A stretch of DNA of 6,735 nucleotides from positions 1 to 6,735 of the forward strand of contig CAMWKN010000082.1 of the NCBI GenBank assembly GCA_947174825.1. The letters run 5' to 3'. The translations under genes were made by a program, and so were the position numbers. The stretch is from an uncultured Clostridium sp. (lineage in GTDB: Bacteria; Bacillota_A; Clostridia; Lachnospirales; Lachnospiraceae). A model generated the notes under the pieces. The model saw nothing but the letters and a program-made list of their open reading frames with translations. It did no database searches and was not told the origin of the DNA. Shown here one piece after another: positions 1-4,787 of this stretch (positions are counted from its first letter, which is position 1; every line of letters begins with the position of its first letter).

Positions 1-308
1 CCTTTCACACCAATGTGAAGGGCTTTTATAATGTATTCGTCATCGGCAAAAGTGGTCAGTAACAGTATCTTTGCATCAGGATACTTCTCCAATAAAATGG
101 TTGCGGCATCCAGTCCCGACATGCTTTCCATCCGAATATCCATCAACAGAATATCCGGTTTCCAGTGTTCATATAGTTCCATTGCTTGCTCTCCGCAGGT
201 TCCAATTCCCAGCACTTCCACCTGTCCGCTGGCTTCCAGAATGGTCTGCAGAGACAGAGAAACCAATTTATCGTCATCAACAATACAAAGTTTTATTTTT
301 GAATTCAT
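1..308 (-). CDS. NarL/FixJ-type response regulator, receiver domain (3' end beyond window)
   Basis: Cytoplasmic transcription regulator predicted to be phosphorylated by the kinase encoded just upstream. The 102 visible residues form a receiver (REC) domain starting MNSKIKLCIVDDDKLV. The acidic pocket is D11/D12/D13, the phosphoacceptor is D57 in LLMDIRM, the conserved Thr is T85 or T86 in LLLTTFADDEYI, and the conserved Lys is K102 in IGVKG. The C-terminal DNA-binding domain lies outside the window, so a LuxR-type HTH is inferred from the HisKA_3 partner and the style of the receiver. The ATG has a good site, AAAGGAG, ending 9 nt upstream. The gene begins 16 nt after the kinase stop, so the two are co-transcribed. 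The family dimerises on inverted repeats, and the TGACAAATGTCA repeats upstream of the kinase and transporter are the obvious candidate targets (inference). Incomplete only because the window ends. Confidence 0.93.
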   Translation of the reverse strand, partial: MNSKIKLCIVDDDKLVSLSLQTILEASGQVEVLGIGTCGEQAMELYEHWKPDILLMDIRMESMSGLDAATILLEKYPDAKILLLTTFADDEYIIKALHIGVK

Positions 309-324
309 GGTGTGAAACTCCTTT

Positions 325-1446
325 CTATTTAAGAACTGAAATAAAGATCTGAAATCCCTCTTTGGTGGAGAATCGGATATTACCACCAAGGGAATGGATA
401 CGCTCCTGCATACCGATCAGACCGATTCCAGTGGGGCTGATTTCTCCGATGTCTGTTCCATTGTCCTGGATGAGCAGCTGGAATAGTGCTGGTTGTTCCC
501 GGATTTGAATGGATACCTGATCAGCGTTACTGTGTTTGGTAATGTTGTTCAATGCTTCCCGGATAATGGCGATGAATGCGTACTGGATATTCTGTGGAAG
601 AACGGTATCAACCTGGTAATTCAGCTTAATGTTTCGGTCCGGAATCGTCCGGATCATTTCTTCAATGGTATGTTTTACGTCAATGGTATCTTGATGTAGA
701 TTGTGTACACTGTTCCGGATACTGGTCATTGCTGTATTTAAGGTTTGTTGCAATTCCTGTATCGGCTGATCCAGATCAGGGTTTTGATTGATAACCTGAA
801 TTGCTCCTGTTTGTAGAATAGATCGTGTTAACATATGTCCCACATTATCGTGGATATCTCTGGCGATCCGGTTGCGTTCTGATGCCATGGCAAGGGAGAT
901 TTCATAATCCTGCTGCTGGATCAGAATGGCATTTTTTTCTTTGAGATATCGCTCTGACTGCGTGCTTTCATCCCGGTAATTATAATAGGTAAGCAACAGT
1001 GAATCAATCTGTCCGCTGTAATGCTGCATCAGACAGGCAAGGATAGAAAATAGTAATAGATAGAAGATGGTCATGGGTGGATACTGTGGGATAGATAGTA
1101 GTGCGGCAAACAGTAGGATTCCCATATTAATGAACCGTTTCGCGATATTCTGATTTGCAAACAAAATTGTTTCTGTGTTATTGCGTTGCAAGATGGCAAC
1201 GTCTGGATTTTTTGCCGCATCGTAGACAAATACCGGAAGAAACAGTGCGAATAGTGGGCAGGGGATCGTCAGAATGCTATAAACAGCTAGAAAACAGGCG
1301 GTAATCTGCCAGCGGTCAAAATAGCTGATCAGGCAGCTTATTCCCACTGTCAGACAGCAGGTAGCAATCTGTATGGCATCTGTTGGAATCCACAACAGGG
1401 AGATACAGAGCAGATATAGAATGCATTTATTTCCTAATTCTTTCAT
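325..1446 (-). CDS. HisKA_3 (DesK/LnrJ-like) sensor histidine kinase
   Basis: Membrane sensor kinase of 373 aa. Residues about 7-142 are hydrophobic, with roughly five membrane segments (near 7-22, 26-42, 48-73, 105-119, 125-141) and no sizeable extracellular domain, as in intramembrane-sensing kinases. A charged, probably coiled-coil linker (about 157-190) leads to the HisKA_3 dimerisation domain: SERNRIARDIHDNVGH with phosphoacceptor H199. The HATPase_c domain follows, with N-box REALNNITKHS (N300/N301), DNG at 328-330, and the glycine-rich GIGLIGMQERI and GGNI segments up to residue 373. All catalytic boxes look intact. The start is preceded only by a modest GAGAG site, but no better in-frame start is evident. 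It is read from the predicted promoter at 1520-1548 and is followed closely by the response regulator. A kinase of this type beside an ABC-2 exporter usually responds to a membrane-active compound handled by that exporter (family knowledge); the actual ligand is unknown. Confidence 0.95.
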   Translation of the reverse strand: MKELGNKCILYLLCISLLWIPTDAIQIATCCLTVGISCLISYFDRWQITACFLAVYSILTIPCPLFALFLPVFVYDAAKNPDVAILQRNNTETILFANQNIAKRFINMGILLFAALLSIPQYPPMTIFYLLLFSILACLMQHYSGQIDSLLLTYYNYRDESTQSERYLKEKNAILIQQQDYEISLAMASERNRIARDIHDNVGHMLTRSILQTGAIQVINQNPDLDQPIQELQQTLNTAMTSIRNSVHNLHQDTIDVKHTIEEMIRTIPDRNIKLNYQVDTVLPQNIQYAFIAIIREALNNITKHSNADQVSIQIREQPALFQLLIQDNGTDIGEISPTGIGLIGMQERIHSLGGNIRFSTKEGFQIFISVLK

Positions 1447-1519
1447 AGTTCTCTCGTTTCTGTACTGGAATGATGGCTCTGATTAGAAGCAGTCATACCA
1501 TTGCTTGATTGATATATAT

Positions 1520-1548
1520 AGTATAAGTCATGCTTCCTTAATTGGCAA
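1520..1548 (-). promoter_or_regulatory. Predicted sigma-A promoter of the kinase/regulator operon
   Basis: On the minus strand, TTGCCA (complement of 1543-1548) and TATACT (complement of 1520-1525) are separated by exactly 17 nt. Transcription should start near 1513, leaving a leader of about 67 nt before the kinase ATG at 1446. The near-palindrome at 1569-1580 would be centred about 61 bp upstream of this start, a typical activator distance. The start site is inferred, not measured. Confidence 0.7.
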
Positions 1549-1568
1549 GAAAGAGCTTTGGGGGATAG

Positions 1569-1580
1569 TGACAAATGTCA
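1569..1580. promoter_or_regulatory. Operator candidate, copy 1: TGACAAATGTCA
   Basis: Inverted repeat TGACA-AA-TGTCA in the divergent control region. The same 12 bases, flanked by G and T on the same sides, recur upstream of the ABC transporter at 2446-2457, and an 11/12 copy lies at 1602-1613. It sits upstream of both the kinase promoter (about -61) and the plus-strand TATAAT at 1638 (about -75). A dimeric NarL/FixJ-type regulator bound here could act on both operons. The repeat is seen directly; the binding protein is inferred. Confidence 0.7.
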
Positions 1581-1601
1581 TTATCCTTTTTTAGATTCTA
1601 A

Positions 1602-1613
1602 TGACAAATGACA
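1602..1613. promoter_or_regulatory. Operator candidate, copy 2: TGACAAATGACA
   Basis: Differs from copy 1 at a single base, which breaks the right half-site, and has the same flanking T afterwards. Its centre is 33 bp from copy 1, close to three helical turns, so both copies could lie on the same DNA face. It would be centred about -42 from the predicted plus-strand start near 1650, next to a -35 region that has no recognisable consensus. This suits a weaker second site used for activation of the small membrane-protein genes (inference). Confidence 0.55.
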
Positions 1614-1614
1614 T

Positions 1615-1643
1615 ACTCCAATAACTGGTAGATTTTGTATAAT
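1615..1643 (+). promoter_or_regulatory. Predicted promoter of the small membrane-protein genes
   Basis: A perfect -10 TATAAT lies at 1638-1643. The matching -35 position (ACTCCA at 1615-1620 with a 17-nt spacer) does not resemble TTGACA, so the promoter probably depends on an activator. The predicted start near 1650 gives a leader of about 41 nt before the ATG at 1692. The operator-like copies at 1569-1580 and 1602-1613 are directly upstream. Confidence 0.6.
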
Positions 1644-1691
1644 AGTTTTATGAATTGATGGAGAGATCTCGCGGAGGGGGAGGTAGAGGGA

Positions 1692-1886
1692 ATGATCAGA
1701 AAAATAGCAAGAGCTATGGGTCTTTTTATGTTATTTGTAGCAGTAATATTTATCATAGTGGCATGTAATAATCCACAAATGAGTTTTCCTTGGAGTAATA
1801 CGATCACATATATGCTCTATATTGTTTGGCTTGCCATTATGATATTATTTATCGTTGCTCCTTTTGGAACAAAGAATAAAAAATGA
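1692..1886 (+). CDS. Small unrecognised membrane protein (64 aa)
   Basis: I do not recognise a family. The protein has two hydrophobic segments: residues about 9-25 after a basic N-terminus (MIRKIARAMG), and about 37-58 (TITYMLYIVWLAIMILFIVA), ending in a basic GTKNKK tail. The end of the first segment, IIVAC-NN with Cys25, fits a loose lipobox, so the protein could be a lipoprotein with a second anchor, or simply a two-helix membrane protein. The gene is credible: a very purine-rich ribosome binding region (GGAGG repeated in 1673-1684) lies 7 nt before the ATG, a TATAAT box lies about 50 nt upstream, and the next gene starts 19 nt after its stop. It is AT-rich (roughly one third GC by hand count). 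The shared operator repeats suggest control together with the ABC transporter. Confidence 0.72.
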   Translation: MIRKIARAMGLFMLFVAVIFIIVACNNPQMSFPWSNTITYMLYIVWLAIMILFIVAPFGTKNKK

Positions 1887-1905
1887 CAGGAAAGAGAGGG
1901 TATTT

Positions 1906-2400
1906 ATGAAAGATTCAAAAATTTTAGCATTTGCTTTCGGAGTGATTTCTATGACGCTGCTTCACTATTTCTACTGGGGGTGGTTGGCGGATGAGTTAAT
2001 GAATGGAACTAGTGTTGGTCTATACACATTTATGTTTCTTCCAGGATTTTTGACTCTTGTTTATTGTGTTTTTGAAAAGTTTGTGTTGTATACTTATGTT
2101 TGTCCGGATGGGAAATTTCTTGATATAATACCATCAACTGTTGTATGGGTAGTGGAATGTTTGATTGGAGCGTTCTCTTCCGCACAAACAATAAACAATC
2201 AATGGCATGATCCCGAATTTGGACCAGGATTGGAAACAGGCATGTGTGGGTTTTGCGGTTTGGAAATGATTATTTCTATTGTGTATTTTCATTTATTATT
2301 TTATGTGAAAAATAAGACGTTGAAAAAAGTTTTGCTTGTAATGTTGGCATTATTTCTGCTACAGGTCGCTATAAGTGCTGTGATGAACTATGGTTACTAA
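1906..2400 (+). CDS. Unrecognised polytopic membrane protein (164 aa)
   Basis: I do not recognise a family. Four or five membrane helices are predicted by eye: about 5-24, 37-60, 73-92, 113-134 and 138-160. The loop between the third and fourth (about 93-112, AQTINNQWHDPEFGPGLETG) is polar and rich in Pro and Gly, and a CGFC pair follows at 114-117. The start at 1906 was chosen over the in-frame ATG at 1855 because AGAGAGGG lies 5 nt upstream of 1906, while 1855 is inside the previous gene and has no site. The gap from the previous stop is 19 nt, so the two genes should share a transcript. GC over 1921-2400 is 175/480 (36%), against 130/300 (43%) in a stretch of the first permease (4201-4500), hinting at a separate origin. 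Its place between the sensor operon and the exporter, under the same candidate operator, suggests an accessory membrane role (inference). Confidence 0.82.
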   Translation: MKDSKILAFAFGVISMTLLHYFYWGWLADELMNGTSVGLYTFMFLPGFLTLVYCVFEKFVLYTYVCPDGKFLDIIPSTVVWVVECLIGAFSSAQTINNQWHDPEFGPGLETGMCGFCGLEMIISIVYFHLLFYVKNKTLKKVLLVMLALFLLQVAISAVMNYGY

Positions 2401-2405
2401 AATAG

Positions 2406-2426
2406 CGATTTTCCATGGCAAAATCG
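2406..2426. repeat. Hairpin just after the 164-aa gene
   Basis: CGATTTT (2406-2412) and AAAATCG (2420-2426) form a perfect 7-bp stem around a 7-nt loop, starting 6 nt after the stop codon. No T-run follows, so it is at best a weak terminator or an mRNA 3'-end stabiliser. If it leaks, transcripts from the small-gene promoter would also enter the transporter operon. Confidence 0.45.
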
Positions 2427-2443
2427 TTGACAGATAGAGTCAA
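2427..2443. promoter_or_regulatory. Additional inverted repeat TTGAC-N7-GTCAA
   Basis: A 5-bp inverted repeat (2427-2431 and 2439-2443) immediately upstream of operator copy 3. Its GACA and GTCA elements resemble the halves of the main near-palindrome but with wider spacing. It could be an auxiliary regulator contact site, or chance in a short AT-rich stretch. Confidence 0.3.
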
Positions 2444-2445
2444 TG

Positions 2446-2457
2446 TGACAAATGTCA
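2446..2457. promoter_or_regulatory. Operator candidate, copy 3: TGACAAATGTCA
   Basis: Identical over 14 bases (2445-2458, GTGACAAATGTCAT) to copy 1 in the kinase/small-gene divergent region. It lies upstream of the ABC transporter, centred about -64 from the predicted start near 2516, which mirrors the about -61 placement relative to the kinase promoter. A further TGTCA overlaps the right edge (2458-2462). This is the best sequence evidence that sensor operon and transporter belong to one regulon. Confidence 0.72.
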
Positions 2458-2500
2458 TGTCAAAATAGGACAATTCTCTATATTTTCTAAATAAGATCTA

Positions 2501-2509
2501 TGCTACACT
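2501..2509 (+). promoter_or_regulatory. Predicted extended -10 promoter of the ABC transporter operon
   Basis: TGC-TACACT (TG at 2501-2502, hexamer 2504-2509) fits an extended -10 element. The expected -35 position (TATTTT at 2481-2486) is non-consensus, consistent with a promoter that needs an activator bound at 2446-2457. A start near 2516 would leave a leader of about 90 nt before the ATPase ATG at 2607. Confidence 0.45.
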
Positions 2510-2606
2510 GATAAACAGTTATTATTAATTCACAACACATACATTGCATTACATTATGCGAGGCAAAACTATCCGCATATATGCTGATGCAGAAATGGAG
2601 TTAACT

Positions 2607-3545
2607 ATGGGAACTGTTATTCAAGTACATAATCTGGTAAAACGTTATCAGGATCTGGTAGCATTGGATCATTTTAATCTCAGTGTGGAAGAGGGAGAGA
2701 TTTTTGGTCTGCTTGGGCCCAATGGATCTGGCAAAACGACCACCATTAATTGTATTCTCTCTCTTTTAAAGTATGATAAGGGAAGCATACAGGTGTTTGG
2801 AAAGGACATGAAACCGGATTCCTATGACAGTAAGCGTGATATCGGTGTGGTTATGCAGGATATTGCTGTTTTTGATGAACTGACCACCTATGAAAATATT
2901 GATTATTTCTGTGGTCTTTATGTCAAGGATAAGGAAAAGCGCAGACAATATGTGGAAGAAGCCATAACATTTGTGGGATTGGAAGACTATCGGAAATTTT
3001 TTCCCAAAAAGCTGTCCGGAGGTCTGCGCAGAAGACTAAACATTGCTTGTGGTATTGCCCATAAGCCGAAACTGATTTTCTTTGATGAGCCAACTGTGGC
3101 AGTAGATCCCCAGAGCCGGAACCGGATTCTGGAAGGCATTGTGGAGCTGCAGAAACAGGGGGCAACCATTGTCTATACTTCCCATTATATGGAGGAGGTA
3201 GAGCAGATTTGTACCCGTATCGCCATTATGGACGGCGGAAAGAACTTGGCGCTGGGTACCAAGGAAGAATTAAAAAAGATGATTAAAAATACAGAGACAG
3301 TTACCGTGGAACAGATTGAGTTATCAGAGGAAGGTCTACAAAAGTTGCAACAGTTGTCTCATGTCTATCAGACGGATTATGAAAATCATACCTTAAAACT
3401 GTTTTTTAGTGGAGGGTCCAAAAACCTGATTCATGTGCTTCAGGAAATAGATGGGCAGAATTTGAATTATGGACGGGTTTATACGGAACTACCGACTTTG
3501 AATGATGTCTTTCTGGAAATTACTGGAAAGGGACTACGTGACTAA
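2607..3545 (+). CDS. ABC-2 exporter ATPase (DrrA/LnrL-like)
   Basis: Cytoplasmic ATP-hydrolysing subunit of the exporter formed with the next two gene products. From this start (312 aa): Walker A GPNGSGKT at 37-44 (K43), Q-loop Q84 in VVMQDIAVFDELTTYENI, signature LSGGLRRRL from 136, Walker B LIFFDEP with D160 and E161, D-loop VAVDPQSR at 164-171, and switch H193 in YTSHYMEE. Residues after about 225 form the C-terminal extension ending PTLNDVFLEITGKGLRD, typical of the CcmA/DrrA/NatA group. The start at 2607 was chosen because GGAG lies 6 nt upstream (2597-2600) and the ABC domain begins directly after it. In-frame ATGs at 2544 and 2595 lack a site and would add an atypical basic leader. The substrate is not evident; partner genes and kinase suggest a membrane-active drug or lipopeptide/polyene-type compound (inference). 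Confidence 0.95.
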   Translation: MGTVIQVHNLVKRYQDLVALDHFNLSVEEGEIFGLLGPNGSGKTTTINCILSLLKYDKGSIQVFGKDMKPDSYDSKRDIGVVMQDIAVFDELTTYENIDYFCGLYVKDKEKRRQYVEEAITFVGLEDYRKFFPKKLSGGLRRRLNIACGIAHKPKLIFFDEPTVAVDPQSRNRILEGIVELQKQGATIVYTSHYMEEVEQICTRIAIMDGGKNLALGTKEELKKMIKNTETVTVEQIELSEEGLQKLQQLSHVYQTDYENHTLKLFFSGGSKNLIHVLQEIDGQNLNYGRVYTELPTLNDVFLEITGKGLRD

Positions 3546-3546
3546 A

Positions 3547-3604
3547 AGAGTTGAAGTATCACTAAGCTCAAAAAAATTTCGCTAAGTGATACTATGTCAA
3601 CTCT
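3547..3604. repeat. Long imperfect palindrome between ATPase and first permease
   Basis: AGAGTTGA (3547-3554) pairs with TCAACTCT (3597-3604), and the inner arms 3555-3567 and 3581-3593 pair over 13 positions with one A-A mismatch. A 3-nt bulge (ATG, 3594-3596) lies on one side, and the loop is 13 nt with a run of seven A. That is 20 base pairs starting one base after the ATPase stop. No T-run follows, so it is not a standard terminator. It could tune or protect the mRNA between the ATPase and permease parts, or be an inserted palindromic repeat family member. The in-frame ATG at 3594 sits in the bulge and is not a likely start. Confidence 0.8.
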
Positions 3605-3605
3605 A

Positions 3606-3627
3606 GGAAGAACGCAAGCGTTCTTCC
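3606..3627. repeat. Second, perfect palindrome GGAAGAACGC-AA-GCGTTCTTCC
   Basis: Ten-base perfect inverted repeat around AA; as RNA it would fold as a 9-bp stem with a CAAG loop. It follows the first palindrome by a single base, so 3547-3627 reads as one two-hairpin unit of 81 nt. It ends 14 nt before the AAGGAGG ribosome binding site of the permease. GC is higher than its surroundings, as in dispersed intergenic palindromes. Whether it is repeated elsewhere cannot be told from this window. Confidence 0.8.
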
Positions 3628-3653
3628 CGTGGAAATTATTAAGGAGGTTGGAG

Positions 3654-4787
3654 ATGTTTTTTCATATTTTACGTTATGGTCTAAGATCACTGCTGCGGGA
3701 TAAAGTGTTTTTATTCTGGAGTCTGAGTTTTTCTTTTCTTCTGGCTACTTTTATGTATATGGCATTTGGCAATATTTTTGAGACGACGGAGAAGTTTGAT
3801 CCCATTGCCGTGGCCGTGGTAGAGGAGCGGAAAAATGAGGTATTAGAAGAAGTGTTGGCGTCTTTGTCTGAGGAGGGAGAGGATCAGATCCTGAAAATAA
3901 CTCAGGCAGATGACAAAAAGGCGAAGAAATTATTGGAGGAGGAAAAGGTAACGGCTATTCTCTATGAAAATGTCAATGCCCATTTGGTGGTACGGGAGAA
4001 TGGTATGAAAGAAAGTATCTTGCAGATGCTGATGAGCCGGATTAAGCAGACGACTGTGGCGATGACAGAGGTCTCTTTGAAACATCCGGAAAATATACAG
4101 CAGGCGGTTGCGGGAATGGAGCAGGAGGTTTCGTACTGTGTGCAAAAGAATTATGGTTCCGGTAATCAGGATAATGTGGTTAATTATTTCTATGCCATTT
4201 TTGCCATGACCTGCCTGTTTGCCTCTTTTTCTTCCTATAGCAGAACCTCCACCCTGCAGGCAAACTTCTGTGCATTGGGGATTAGACGGGGGGTTACACC
4301 AACACCGAAGATGGTTATATTGCTGGTGGAATTTCTGATGAGTGAGACCATGCAGTTTCTGGTGACGTGTCTGCTCTATGTCTATTTGCGCTTTGTTCTT
4401 GGAATTCAGATTGGTGATGATTATCTTGCAATTGGAATTTTGTTACTATTAGGAACCAGTTTGGGAACTATGTTTGGTATTTTTATAGGAGCATTGCCGA
4501 AACTCAGTGATGGCACACGGGTAGGAATTTTAGTTTCTGTCTCTTTGATTCTGTGTGCCTGCAGTGACTTGATGGCAAGTGGAGTGAGGGATTTGCTGGA
4601 ACACAAGGCACCGTTAGTGAATGATCTAAACCCTGCCGCTTTGATTTGTGATTCCTTTTATGCATTAAATGTGTATGACGGTTATGGGCGATTTACGTCC
4701 AATATGTTGATCTTAGCTATGCATATCGTAGTGTTGGCAGTGATTAGTTTTTTCATGGTCAGGAGGAGTCAGTATGCAAGTCTATAA
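3654..4787 (+). CDS. ABC-2 type exporter permease, first subunit
   Basis: Membrane subunit of 377 aa with the ABC2_membrane_3 layout: TM1 at about 17-38, a large extracytoplasmic domain (about 39-175, rich in Glu/Lys), then five helices at about 176-196, 219-247, 256-281, 288-310 and 349-369. The KxxFLFWSLSFSFLLATFMYMAFGN start and the ALPKLSDGTRVGILVS region fit the LnrM/LnrN and DrrB-like permeases. The start at 3654 was chosen because AAGGAGG (3641-3647) lies 6 nt upstream; the longer in-frame ATG at 3594 falls inside a palindrome without a site. It lies 108 nt downstream of the ATPase, an unusually wide gap filled by the two palindromes, and overlaps the next permease gene by 14 nt. Together with that protein it should form the heterodimeric pore. 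Confidence 0.92.
   Translation: MFFHILRYGLRSLLRDKVFLFWSLSFSFLLATFMYMAFGNIFETTEKFDPIAVAVVEERKNEVLEEVLASLSEEGEDQILKITQADDKKAKKLLEEEKVTAILYENVNAHLVVRENGMKESILQMLMSRIKQTTVAMTEVSLKHPENIQQAVAGMEQEVSYCVQKNYGSGNQDNVVNYFYAIFAMTCLFASFSSYSRTSTLQANFCALGIRRGVTPTPKMVILLVEFLMSETMQFLVTCLLYVYLRFVLGIQIGDDYLAIGILLLLGTSLGTMFGIFIGALPKLSDGTRVGILVSVSLILCACSDLMASGVRDLLEHKAPLVNDLNPAALICDSFYALNVYDGYGRFTSNMLILAMHIVVLAVISFFMVRRSQYASL

Noticed and set aside
1..21. Small inverted repeat CCTTTCACA...TGTGAAGG
   Set aside because: The arms differ by one extra base and lie inside the receiver-domain coding sequence (HIGVKG region), so this is explained by codons.
31..352. Plus-strand open frames opposite the response regulator
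   Set aside because: They are antisense to an intact receiver domain with all catalytic residues and show no ribosome binding site or recognisable protein features.
1598..1807. Minus-strand 69-codon frame across the small-gene promoter
   Set aside because: It overlaps the promoter and start of the 64-aa gene in antisense and has no family resemblance; the plus-strand gene has the better start signals.
1855..1905. Longer N-terminus for the 164-aa membrane protein
   Set aside because: It starts inside the upstream gene without a ribosome binding site and encodes a charged, non-hydrophobic leader; 1906 has AGAGAGGG 5 nt upstream.
2544..2606. Longer N-terminus for the ABC ATPase (ATG at 2544 or 2595)
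   Set aside because: Neither has a ribosome binding site, the added residues are not typical of the family, and 2607 has GGAG at the right distance directly before the ABC domain.
3096..3122. D-loop VAVDPQSR in the ATPase, with Ala where Gly is common in this family
   Set aside because: A conservative change outside the catalytic residues; Walker A, Walker B, signature and switch His are all intact, so there is no reason to suspect altered function.
3594..3653. Longer N-terminus for the first permease (ATG at 3594)
   Set aside because: The ATG lies in the bulge of a strong palindrome with no ribosome binding site, and the extra 20 residues would be encoded by the second palindrome; 3654 has an ideal AAGGAGG.
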